This document shows positions 10,905 through 22,749 of a DNA stretch of 64,000 nt, piece by piece. The first letter of the stretch is position 1; each line of letters starts with the position of its first letter. The translations under genes were made by a program, and so were the position numbers. The stretch is from Micromussa lordhowensis (lineage: Eukaryota; Cnidaria; Anthozoa; Scleractinia; Lobophylliidae). A model generated the notes under the pieces. It was not told the origin of the DNA. It did no database searches and saw only the letters and a program-made list of their open reading frames with translations. The stretch is from positions 12,852,516-12,916,515 of the forward strand of contig OZ026598.1 in assembly GCA_964020085.1 (NCBI GenBank). The letters are read 5' to 3'.

Positions 10905-13900
10905 CGATAAGGCGAAAAAGAAGCGGTTAGTCCGAGGGGATAAGGCGAAAAAGAAGGTTAGTCCGAGGCGATAAGGCGAAAAAGAAGCGGTTAGTCCGAG
11001 GGGATAAGGCGAAAAAGAAGGTTAGTCCGAGGCGATAAGGCGAAAAAGAAGCGGTTAGTCCGAGGCGATAAGGCGAAAAAGAAGCGGTTGGTCCGAGGGG
11101 ATAAGCCGAAAAAGAAGCGGTTAGTCCGAGGCGATAAGGCGAAAAAGAAGCGGTTAGTCCGAGGGGATAAGCCGAAAAAGAAGGTTAGTCCGAGGCGATA
11201 AGGCGAAAAAGAAGCGGTTAGTCCGAGGGGATAAGGCGAAAAAGAAGGTTAGTCCGAGGCGATAAGGCGAAAAAGAAGCGGTTAGTCCGAGGCGATAAGG
11301 CGAAAAAAAAGCGGTTAGTCCGAGGCGATAAGGTGAAAAAGAAGCGGTTAGTCCGAGGCGATAACGCGAAAAAGAAGGGGTTAGTCCGAGGCGATAAGGC
11401 GAAAAAGAAGCGGTCAGTCCGAGGCGATAAGGCGAAAAAGAAGCGCTTAGTCCGAGGCGATAAGGCGAAAAAGAAGGTTAGTCTGAGGCGATAAGGCGAA
11501 AAAGAAGCGGTTAGTCCGAGGCGGTAAGGCGAAAAAGAAGCGGTTAATCCAAGGCGATAAGGCGAAAAAGAAGCGATTAATCCGAGGCGATAAGGCGAAA
11601 AAGAAGCCGTTAGTCCAAGGCGATAAGGCGAAAAAAAAGCAGTTAGTTCGAGGCGATAAGGCGAAAAAGAAGCGGTTAGTCCGAGGCGATAAGGCGAAAA
11701 AGAAGTGGTTAGTCCGAGGCGATAAGGCGAAAAACAAGGTTAGTCCGAGGCGATAAGGCGAAAAAGAAGCGGTTAGTCCGAGGCGATAAGGCGAAAAAGA
11801 AGTGGTTAGTCCGAGGCGATAAGGCGAAAAACAAGGTTAGTCCGAGGCGATAAGGCAAAAAAGAAGCGGTTAGTCCGTGGCAATAAGGCGAAAAAGAAGC
11901 GGTTAATCTTAGGCGATAAGGCGAAAAAGAAGCGGTTAATCCGAGGCGATAAGGCGAAAAAGAAGCGGTTAGTCCGAGGCGATAAGGCGAAAAAGAAGCA
12001 GTTAGTCCGAGGCGATAACGCGAAAAAGAAGGGGTTAGTCCGAGGCGATAAGGCGAAAAAGAAGCGGTTAGTCCGAGGCGATAAGGCGAAAAAGAAGCGC
12101 TTAGTCCGAGGCGATCAGGCGAAAAAGAAGGTTAGTCCGAGGCGATAGGGCGAAAAAGAAGCGGTTAGTCCGAGGCGGTAAGGCGAAAAAGAAGCGGTTA
12201 ATCCAAGGCGATAAGGCGAAAAAGAAGCGGTTAATCCGAGGCGATAAGGCGAAAAAGAAGCCGTTAGTCCAAGGCGATAAGGCGAAAAACAAGCGGTTAG
12301 TCCGCGGCGATAATGCGAAAAAGAAGCGGTTAGTCCAAGGCGATAAGGCGAAAAAGAAGCGGTTAGTCCGAGGCGGTAAGGCGAAAAAGAAGCGGTTAAT
12401 CCAAGGCGATAAGGCGAAAAAGAAGCGGTTAATCCGAGGCGATAAGGCCAAAAAGAAGCCGTTAGTCCAAGGCGATAAGGCGAAAAAGAAGCGGTTAGTC
12501 TGCGGCGATAATGCGAAAAAGAAGCGGTTAGTCTGCAGCGATAAGGCGAAAAAGAAGCGGTTAGTCCGAGGCGGTAAGGCGAAAAAGAAGCGGTTAATCC
12601 AAGGCGATAAGGCGAAAAAGAAGCGATTAATCCGAGGCGATAAGGCGAAAAAGAAGCCGTTAGTCCAAGGCGATAAGGCGAAAAAGAAGGTTAGTCCGAG
12701 GCGATAAGGCGAAAAAGAAGGTTAGTCCGAGGCGATAAGGCGAAAAAGAAGCGGCTAGTCCGAGGCGATAAGGCGAAAAAGAAGTAGTTAGTCCGAGGCG
12801 ATAAGGCGAAAAAGAAGGTTAGTCTGAGGCGATAAGGCGAAAAAGAAGCGGTTAGTCCGAGGCGATAAGGCGAAATAAAAGCGGGTAATCCGAGGCAATA
12901 AGGCGAAAAAGAAGCGGTTAATCCGAGGCGATAAGGCGAAAAAGAAGCAGTTACTCCGAGGCGATAAGGCGAAAAAAAAGCAGTTAGTTCGAGGCGATAA
13001 GGCGAAAAAGAAGCGGTTAGTCCGAGGCGATAAGGCGAAAAAGAAGTGGTTAGTCCGAGGCGATAAGGCGAAAAAGAAGCGGTTAATCTTAGGCGATAAG
13101 GCGAAAAAGAAGCGGTTAGTCCGAGGTGATAAGGCGAAAAAGAAGGTTAGTCCGAGGCGATAAGGCGAAAAAGAAGCGGTTAGTCCGAGGCGATAAGGCG
13201 AAAAAGAAGCCGTTAGTCCGAGGCGATAAGGCGAAAAAGAAGCAGTTAGTCCGAGGGGATAAGGCGCAAAAGAAGCGGTTAGTCCGAGGCGATAAGGCGA
13301 AAAAGAAGCGGTTAATCCAAGGCAATAAGGCGAAAAAGAAGCGATTAATCCGAGGCGATAAGGCGAAAAAGAAGCAGTTAGTCCGAGGCGATAAGGCGAA
13401 AAAGAAGCGGTTAGTCCGAGGCGATAAGGCGAAATAGAAGCGGTTAATCCGAGGCAATAAGGCGAAAAAGAAGCGGTTAATCCGAGGCGATAAGGCGAAA
13501 AAGAAGCAGTTACTCCGAGGCGACAAGGCGAAAAAAAAGCAGTTAGTTCGAGGCGATAAGGCGAAAAAGAAGCGGTTAGTCCGAGGCGATAAGGCGAAAA
13601 AGAAGTGGTTAGTCCGAGGCGATAAGGCGAAAAACAAGGTTAGTCCGAGGCGATAAGGCGAAAAAGAAGCGGTTAGTCCGAGGCGATAAGGCGAAAAAGA
13701 AGTGGTTAGTCCGAGGCGATAAGGCGAAAAACAAGGTTAGTCCGAGGCGATAAGGCAAAAAAGAAGCGGTTAGTCCGTGGCAATAAGGCGAAAAAGAAGC
13801 GGTTAATCTTAGGCGATAAGGCGAAAAAGAAGCGGTTAACCCGAGGCGATAAGGCGAAAAAGAAGCGGTTAGTCCGAGGCGATAAGGCGAAAAAGAAGCA

Positions 13901-13995
13901 GTTAGTCCGAGGCGATAACGCGAAAAAGAAGGGGTTAGTCCGAGGCGATAAGGCGAAAAAGAAGCGGTTAGTCCGAGGCGATAAGGCGAAAAAGA
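10905..13995 (+). repeat. Satellite higher-order block C, copy 1 (copy 2 at ~17626-20716)
   Basis: The variant series matches at a constant offset of 6721 bp over about 3.1 kb (11447 against 18168, 12101 against 18822, 13116 against 19837). The block spans the junction between blocks A and B, so it was copied after that junction formed. It ends where the second copy changes to AAAGAATCGGTTAG at about 20716. Confidence 0.85.
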
Positions 13996-15549
13996 AGCGC
14001 TTAGTCCGAGGCGATCAGGCGAAAAAGAAGGTTAGTCCGAGGCGATAGGGCGAAAAAGAAGCGGTTAGTCCGAGGCGGTAAGGCGAAAAAGAAGCGGTTA
14101 ATCCAAGGCGATAAGGCGAAAAAGAAGCGGTTAATCCGAGGCGATAAGGCGAAAAAGAAGCCGTTAGTCCAAGGCGATAAGGCGAAAAACAAGCGGTTAG
14201 TCCGCGGCGATAATGCGAAAAAGAAGCGGTTAGTCCAAGGCGATAAGGCGAAAAAGAAGCGGTTAGTCCGAGGCGGTAAGGCGAAAAAGAAGCGGTTAAT
14301 CCAAGGCGATAAGGCGAAAAAGAAGCGGTTAATCCGAGGCGATAAGGCCAAAAAGAAGCCGTTAGTCCAAGGCGATAAGGCGAAAAAGAAGCGGTTAGTC
14401 TGCGGCGATAATGCGAAAAAGAAGCGGTTAGTCTGCAGCGATAAGGCGAAAAAGAAGCGGTTAGTCCGAGGCGGTAAGGCGAAAAAGAAGCGGTTAATCC
14501 AAGGCGATAAGGCGAAAAAGAAGCGGTTAATCCGAGGCGATAAGGCGAAAAAGAAGCCGTTAGTCCAAGGCGATAAGGCGAAAAAGAAGCGGTTAGTCCG
14601 CGGCGATAATGCGAAAAAGAAGCGGTTAGTCCGCGGCGATAATGCGAAAAAGAAGCGGTTAGTCCAAGGCGATAAGGCGAAAAAGAAGCGCTTAGTCCGA
14701 GGCGATAAGGCGAAAAAGAAGCCGTTACTCCGAGGCGATAAGGCGAAAAAGAAGCAGTTAGTCCGAGGGGATAAGGCGCAAAAGAAGCGGTTAGTCCGAG
14801 GCGATAAGGCGAAAAAGAAGCGGTTAATCCGAGGCAATAAGGCGAAAAAGAAGCGGTTAATCCGAGGCGATAAGGCGAAAAAGAAGCAGTTAGTCCGAGG
14901 CGATAAGGCGAAAAAAAAGCAGTTAGTTCGAGGCGATAAGGCGAAAAAGAAGCGGTTAGTCCGAGGCGATAAGGCGAAAAAGAAGTGGTTAGTCCGAGGC
15001 GATAAGGCGAAAAACAAGGTTAGTCCGAGGCGATAAGGCGAAAAAGAAGCGGTTAGTCCGAGGCGATAAGGCGAAAAAGAAGTGGTTAGTCCGAGGCGAT
15101 AAGGCGAAAAACAAGGTTAGTCTGAGGCGATAAGGCGAAAAAGAAGCGGTTAGTCCGAGGCAATAAGGCGAAAAAGAAGCGGTTAATCTTAGGCGATAAG
15201 GCGAAAAAGAAGCGGTTAATCCGAGGCGATAAGGCGAAAAAGAAGCAGTTAGTCCGAGGCGATAAGGCGAAAAAGAAGCGGTTAGTCCGAGGCAATAATG
15301 CGAAAAAGAAGCGGTTAGTCCGAGGTGATAACGCGAAAAAGAAGCGGTTAGTCCGAGGCAATAAGGCGAAAAAGAAGCAGTTAGTCCGAGGGGATAAGGC
15401 GCAAAAGAAGCGGTTAGTCAGAGGCGATAAGGCGAAAAAGAATCGGTTAGTCCGAGGCGATAAGGCGAAAAAGAAGCACTTAGTCCGAGGCGATAAGGCG
15501 AAAAAGAAGTGGTTAGTCCGAGGCGATAAGGCGAAAAAGAAGGTTAGTC

Positions 15550-16716
15550 CGAGGCGATAGGGCGAAAAAGAAGCGGTTAGTCCGAGGCGGTAAGGCGAAA
15601 AAGAAGCGGTTAATGCAAGGCGATAAGGCGAAAAAGAAGCGGTTAATCCGAGGCGATAAGGCGAAAAAGAAGCCGTTAGTCCAAGGCGATAAGGCGAAAA
15701 AGAAGCGGTTAGTCCAAGGCGATAATGCGAAAAAGAAGCGGTTAGTCCAAGGCGATAAGGCGAAAAAGAAGCGGTTAGTCCGAGGCGCTAAGGCGAAAAA
15801 GAAGCGGTTAATCCAAGGCGATAAGGCGAAAAAGAAGCGGTTAATCCGAGGCGATAAGGCGAAAAAGAAGCCGTTAGTCCAAGGCGATAAGGCGAAAAAG
15901 AAGCGGTTAGTCTGCGGCGATAATGCGAAAAAGAAGCGGTTAGTCCAAGGCGATAAGGCGAAAAAGAAGCGGTTAGTCCGAGGAGGTAAGGCGAAAAAGA
16001 AGCGGTTAATCCAAGGCGATAAGGCGAAAAAGAAGCGGTTAATCCGAGGCGATAAGGCGAAAAAGAAGCCGTTAGTCCAAGGCGATAAGGCGAAAAAGAA
16101 GCGGTTAGTCCGCGGCGATAATGCGAAAAAGAAGCGGTTAGTCCGCGGCGATAATGCGAAAAAGAAGCGGTTAGTCCAAGGCGATAAGGCGAAAAAGAAG
16201 CGCTTAGTCCGAGGCGATAAGGCGAAAAAGAAGCCGTTACTCCGAGGCGATAAGGCGAAAAAGAAGCAGTTAGTCCGAGGGGATAAGGCGCAAAAGAAGC
16301 GGTTAGTCCGAGGCGATAAGGCGAAAAAGAAGCGGTTAATCCGAGGGAATAAGGCGAAAAAGAAGCGGTTAATCCGAGGCGATAAGGCGAAAAAGAAGCA
16401 GTTAGTCCGAGGCGATAAGGCGAAAAAAAAGCAGTTAGTTCGAGGCGATAAGGCGAAAAAGAAGCGGTTAGTCCGAGGCGATAAGGCGAAAAAGAAGTGG
16501 TTAGTCCGAGGCGATAAGGCGAAAAACAAGGTTAGTCCGAGGCGATAAGGCGAAAAAGAAGCGGTTAGTCCGAGGCGATAAGGCGAAAAAGAGGTGGTTA
16601 ATCCGAGGCGATAAGGCGAAAAACAAGGTTAGTCTGAGGCGATAAGGCGAAAAAGAAGCGGTTAGTCCGAGGCAATAAGGCGAAAAAGAAGCGGTTAATC
16701 TTAGGCGATAAGGCGA
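15550..16716 (+). repeat. Satellite higher-order block D, copy 1 (copy 2 at ~20922-22088)
   Basis: The series matches at an offset of 5372 bp (15513-16529 against 20885-21901 differ by about one residue when translated). At about 22088 the second copy repeats a 227-bp step. Similarity to 16490-17460 then continues at an offset of 5599 bp. The 227-bp step equals five 33-bp plus two 31-bp units. Confidence 0.8.
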
Positions 16717-19700
16717 AAAAGAAGCGGTTAATCCGAGGCGATAAGGCGAAAAAGAAGCAGTTAGTCCGAGGCGATAAGGCGAAAAAGAAGCGGTTAGTCC
16801 GAGGCAATAATGCGAAAAAGAAGCGGTTAGTCCGAGGTGATAACGCGAAAAAGAAGCGGTTAGTCCGAGGCGATAAGGCGAAAAAGAAGCAGTTAGTCCG
16901 AGGGGATAAGGCGCAAAAGAAGCGGTTAGTCAGAGGCGATAAGGCGAAAAAGAATCGGTTAGTCCGAGGCGATAAGGCGAAAAAGAAGCAGTTAGTCCGA
17001 GGCGATAAGGCGAAAAAGAAGTGGTTAGTCCGAGGCGATAAGGCGAAAAAGAAGGTTAGTCCGAGGCGATAAGGCGAAAAAGAAGCAGTTAGTCCGAGGC
17101 GATAAGGCGAAAAAGAAGTGGTTAGTCCGAGGCGATAAGGCGAAAAAGAAGGTTAGTCCGAGGCGATAGGGCGAAAAAGAAGCGGTTAGTCCGAGGCGGT
17201 AAGGCGAAAAAGAAGCGGTTAATCCAAGGCGATAAGGCGAAAAAGAAGCGGTTAATCCGAGGCGATAAGGCGAAAAAGAAGCCGTTAGTCCAAGGCGATA
17301 AGGTGAAAAAGAAGCGGTTAGTCCGCGGCGATAATGCGAAAAAGAAGCGCTTAGTCCAAGGCGATAAGGCGAAAAAGAAGCGGTTAGTCCGAGGCGGTAA
17401 GGCGAAAAAGAAGCGGTTAATCCAAGGCGATAAGGCGAAAAAGAAGCGGTTATTCCGAGGCGATAAGGCGAAAAAGAAGCCGTTAGTCCAAGGCGATAAG
17501 GCGAAAAAGAAGCGGTTAGTCTGCGGCGATAATGCGAAAAAGAAGCGGTTAGTCCAAGGCGATAAGGCGAAAAAGAAGCGGTTAGTCCGAGGAGGTAAGG
17601 CGAAAAAGAAGCGGTTAATCCAAGGCGATAAGGCGAAAAAGAAGCGGTTAGTCCGAGGGGATAAGGCGAAAAAGAAGGTTAGTCCGAGGCGATAAGGCGA
17701 AAAAGAAGCGGTTAGTCCGAGGGGATAAGGCGAAAAAGAAGGTTAGTCCGAGGCGATAAGGCGAAAAAGAAGCGGTTAGTCCGAGGCGATAAGGCGAAAA
17801 AGAAGCGGTTGGTCCGAGGGGATAAGCCGAAAAAGAAGCGGTTAGTCCGAGGCGATAAGGCGAAAAAGAAGCGGTTAGTCCGAGGGGATAAGCCGAAAAA
17901 GAAGGTTAGTCCGAGGCGATAAGGCGAAAAAGAAGCGGTTAGTCCGAGGGGATAAGGCGAAAAAGAAGGTTAGTCCGAGGCGATAAGGCGAAAAAGAAGC
18001 GGTTAGTCCGAGGCGATAAGGCGAAAAAAAAGCGGTTAGTCCGAGGCGATAAGGTGAAAAAGAAGCGGTTAGTCCGAGGCGATAACGCGAAAAAGAAGGG
18101 GTTAGTCCGAGGCGATAAGGCGAAAAAGAAGCGGTCAGTCCGAGGCGATAAGGCGAAAAAGAAGCGCTTAGTCCGAGGCGATAAGGCGAAAAAGAAGGTT
18201 AGTCTGAGGCGATAAGGCGAAAAAGAAGCGGTTAGTCCGAGGCGGTAAGGCGAAAAAGAAGCGGTTAATCCAAGGCGATAAGGCGAAAAAGAAGCGATTA
18301 ATCCGAGGCGATAAGGCGAAAAAGAAGCCGTTAGTCCAAGGCGATAAGGCGAAAAAAAAGCAGTTAGTTCGAGGCGATAAGGCGAAAAAGAAGCGGTTAG
18401 TCCGAGGCGATAAGGCGAAAAAGAAGTGGTTAGTCCGAGGCGATAAGGCGAAAAACAAGGTTAGTCCGAGGCGATAAGGCGAAAAAGAAGCGGTTAGTCC
18501 GAGGCGATAAGGCGAAAAAGAAGTGGTTAGTCCGAGGCGATAAGGCGAAAAACAAGGTTAGTCCGAGGCGATAAGGCAAAAAAGAAGCGGTTAGTCCGTG
18601 GCAATAAGGCGAAAAAGAAGCGGTTAATCTTAGGCGATAAGGCGAAAAAGAAGCGGTTAATCCGAGGCGATAAGGCGAAAAAGAAGCGGTTAGTCCGAGG
18701 CGATAAGGCGAAAAAGAAGCAGTTAGTCCGAGGCGATAACGCGAAAAAGAAGGGGTTAGTCCGAGGCGATAAGGCGAAAAAGAAGCGGTTAGTCCGAGGC
18801 GATAAGGCGAAAAAGAAGCGCTTAGTCCGAGGCGATCAGGCGAAAAAGAAGGTTAGTCCGAGGCGATAGGGCGAAAAAGAAGCGGTTAGTCCGAGGCGGT
18901 AAGGCGAAAAAGAAGCGGTTAATCCAAGGCGATAAGGCGAAAAAGAAGCGGTTAATCCGAGGCGATAAGGCGAAAAAGAAGCCGTTAGTCCAAGGCGATA
19001 AGGCGAAAAACAAGCGGTTAGTCCGCGGCGATAATGCGAAAAAGAAGCGGTTAGTCCAAGGCGATAAGGCGAAAAAGAAGCGGTTAGTCCGAGGCGGTAA
19101 GGCGAAAAAGAAGCGGTTAATCCAAGGCGATAAGGCGAAAAAGAAGCGGTTAATCCGAGGCGATAAGGCCAAAAAGAAGCCGTTAGTCCAAGGCGATAAG
19201 GCGAAAAAGAAGCGGTTAGTCTGCGGCGATAATGCGAAAAAGAAGCGGTTAGTCTGCAGCGATAAGGCGAAAAAGAAGCGGTTAGTCCGAGGCGGTAAGG
19301 CGAAAAAGAAGCGGTTAATCCAAGGCGATAAGGCGAAAAAGAAGCGATTAATCCGAGGCGATAAGGCGAAAAAGAAGCCGTTAGTCCAAGGCGATAAGGC
19401 GAAAAAGAAGGTTAGTCCGAGGCGATAAGGCGAAAAAGAAGGTTAGTCCGAGGCGATAAGGCGAAAAAGAAGCGGCTAGTCCGAGGCGATAAGGCGAAAA
19501 AGAAGTAGTTAGTCCGAGGCGATAAGGCGAAAAAGAAGGTTAGTCTGAGGCGATAAGGCGAAAAAGAAGCGGTTAGTCCGAGGCGATAAGGCGAAATAAA
19601 AGCGGGTAATCCGAGGCAATAAGGCGAAAAAGAAGCGGTTAATCCGAGGCGATAAGGCGAAAAAGAAGCAGTTACTCCGAGGCGATAAGGCGAAAAAAAA

Positions 19701-22700
19701 GCAGTTAGTTCGAGGCGATAAGGCGAAAAAGAAGCGGTTAGTCCGAGGCGATAAGGCGAAAAAGAAGTGGTTAGTCCGAGGCGATAAGGCGAAAAAGAAG
19801 CGGTTAATCTTAGGCGATAAGGCGAAAAAGAAGCGGTTAGTCCGAGGTGATAAGGCGAAAAAGAAGGTTAGTCCGAGGCGATAAGGCGAAAAAGAAGCGG
19901 TTAGTCCGAGGCGATAAGGCGAAAAAGAAGCCGTTAGTCCGAGGCGATAAGGCGAAAAAGAAGCAGTTAGTCCGAGGGGATAAGGCGCAAAAGAAGCGGT
20001 TAGTCCGAGGCGATAAGGCGAAAAAGAAGCGGTTAATCCAAGGCAATAAGGCGAAAAAGAAGCGATTAATCCGAGGCGATAAGGCGAAAAAGAAGCAGTT
20101 AGTCCGAGGCGATAAGGCGAAAAAGAAGCGGTTAGTCCGAGGCGATAAGGCGAAATAGAAGCGGTTAATCCGAGGCAATAAGGCGAAAAAGAAGCGGTTA
20201 ATCCGAGGCGATAAGGCGAAAAAGAAGCAGTTACTCCGAGGCGACAAGGCGAAAAAAAAGCAGTTAGTTCGAGGCGATAAGGCGAAAAAGAAGCGGTTAG
20301 TCCGAGGCGATAAGGCGAAAAAGAAGTGGTTAGTCCGAGGCGATAAGGCGAAAAACAAGGTTAGTCCGAGGCGATAAGGCGAAAAAGAAGCGGTTAGTCC
20401 GAGGCGATAAGGCGAAAAAGAAGTGGTTAGTCCGAGGCGATAAGGCGAAAAACAAGGTTAGTCCGAGGCGATAAGGCAAAAAAGAAGCGGTTAGTCCGTG
20501 GCAATAAGGCGAAAAAGAAGCGGTTAATCTTAGGCGATAAGGCGAAAAAGAAGCGGTTAACCCGAGGCGATAAGGCGAAAAAGAAGCGGTTAGTCCGAGG
20601 CGATAAGGCGAAAAAGAAGCAGTTAGTCCGAGGCGATAACGCGAAAAAGAAGGGGTTAGTCCGAGGCGATAAGGCGAAAAAGAAGCGGTTAGTCCGAGGC
20701 GATAAGGCGAAAAAGAATCGGTTAGTCCGAGGCGATAAGGCGAAAAAGAAGCAGTTAGTCCGAGGCGATAAGGCGAAAAAGAAGTGGTTAGTCCGAGGCG
20801 ATAAGGCGAAAAAGAAGGTTAGTCCGAGGCGATAAGGTGAAAAAGAAGCAGTTAGTCCGAGGCGAGAAGGCGAAAAAGAAGTGGTTAGTCCGAGGCGATA
20901 AGGCGAAAAAGAAGGTTAGTCCGAGGCGATAGGGCGAAAAAGAAGTGGTTAGTCCGAGGCGGTAAGGCGAAAAAGAAGCGGTTAATGCAAGGCGATAAGG
21001 CGAAAAAGAAGCGGTTAATCCGAGGCGATAAGGCGAAAAAGAAGCCGTTAGTCCAAGGCGATAAGGCGAAAAAGAAGCGGTTAGTCCAAGGCGATAATGC
21101 GAAAAAGAAGCGGTTAGTCCAAGGCGATAAGGCGAAAAAGAAGCGGTTAGTCCGAGGCGCTAAGGCGAAAAAGAAGCGGTTAATCCAAGGCGATAAGGCG
21201 AAAAAGAAGCGGTTAATCCGAGGCGATAAGGCGAAAAAGAAGCCGTTAGTCCAAGGCGATAAGGCGAAAAAGAAGCGGTTAGTCTGCGGCGATAATGCGA
21301 AAAAGAAGCGGTTAGTCCAAGGCGATAAGGCGAAAAAGAAGCGGTTAGTCCGAGGAGGTAAGGCGAAAAAGAAGCGGTTAATCCAAGGCGATAAGGCGAA
21401 AAAGAAGCGGTTAATCCGAGGCGATAAGGCGAAAAAGAAGCCGTTAGTCCAAGGCGATAAGGCGAAAAAGAAGCGGTTAGTCCGCGGCGATAATGCGAAA
21501 AAGAAGCGGTTAGTCCGCGGCGATAATGCGAAAAAGAAGCGGTTAGTCCAAGGCGATAAGGCGAAAAAGAAGCGCTTAGTCCGAGGCGATAAGGCGAAAA
21601 AGAAGCCGTTACTCCGAGGCGATAAGGCGAAAAAGAAGCAGTTAGTCCGAGGGGATAAGGCGCAAAAGAAGCGGTTAGTCCGAGGCGATAAGGCGAAAAA
21701 GAAGCGGTTAATCCGAGGGAATAAGGCGAAAAAGAAGCGGTTAATCCGAGGCGATAAGGCGAAAAAGAAGCAGTTAGTCCGAGGCGATAAGGCGAAAAAA
21801 AAGCAGTTAGTTCGAGGCGATAAGGCGAAAAAGAAGCGGTTAGTCCGAGGCGATAAGGCGAAAAAGAAGTGGTTAGTCCGAGGCGATAAGGCGAAAAACA
21901 AGGTTAGTCCGAGGCGATAAGGCGAAAAAGAAGCGGTTAGTCCGAGGCGATAAGGCGAAAAAGAGGTGGTTAATCCGAGGCGATAAGGCGAAAAACAAGG
22001 TTAGTCTGAGGCGATAAGGCGAAAAAGAAGCGGTTAGTCCGAGGCAATAAGGCGAAAAAGAAGCGGTTAATCTTAGGCGATAAGGCGAAAAAGAAGTGGT
22101 TAGTCCGAGGCGATAAGGCGAAAAACAAGGTTAGTCCGAGGCGATAAGGCGAAAAAGAAGCGGTTAGTCCGAGGCGATAAGGCGAAAAAGAGGTGGTTAA
22201 TCCGAGGCGATAAGGCGAAAAACAAGGTTAGTCTGAGGCGATAAGGCGAAAAAGAAGCGGTTAGTCCGAGGCAATAAGGCGAAAAAGAAGCGGTTAATCT
22301 TAGGCGATAAGGCGAAAAAGAAGCGGTTAATCCGAGGCGATAAGGCGAAAAAGAAGCAGTTAGTCCGAGGCGATAAGGCGAAAAAGAAGCGGTTAGTCCG
22401 AGGCAATAATGCGAAAAAGAAGCGGTTAGTCCGAGGTGATAACGCGAAAAAGAAGCGGTTAGTCCGAGGCGATAAGGCGAAAAAGAAGCAGTTAGTCCGA
22501 GGGGATAAGGCGCAAAAGAAGCGGTTAGTCAGAGGCGATAAGGCGAAAAAGAATCGGTTAGTCCGAGGCGATAAGGCGAAAAAGAAGCAGTTAGTCCGAG
22601 GCGATAAGGCGAAAAAGAAGTGGTTAGTCCGAGGCGATAATGCGAAAAAGAAGGTTAGTCCGAGGCGATAAGGCGAAAAAGAAGCAGTTAGTCCGAGGCG

Positions 22701-22749
22701 ATAAGGCGAAAAAGAAGTGGTTAGTCCGAGGCGATAAGGCGAAAAAGAA

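Noticed and set aside
14001..15017. Long minus-strand frames reading FFFALSPRTNR repeats (also 15513-16529, 20885-21901, 32623-34053) as a repeat-protein gene family
   Set aside because: Plus-strand and second minus-strand frames are open over the same intervals, as expected from a stop-free 33-bp unit. There is no start context, no non-repeat domain, and copies follow DNA duplication blocks, not gene borders.
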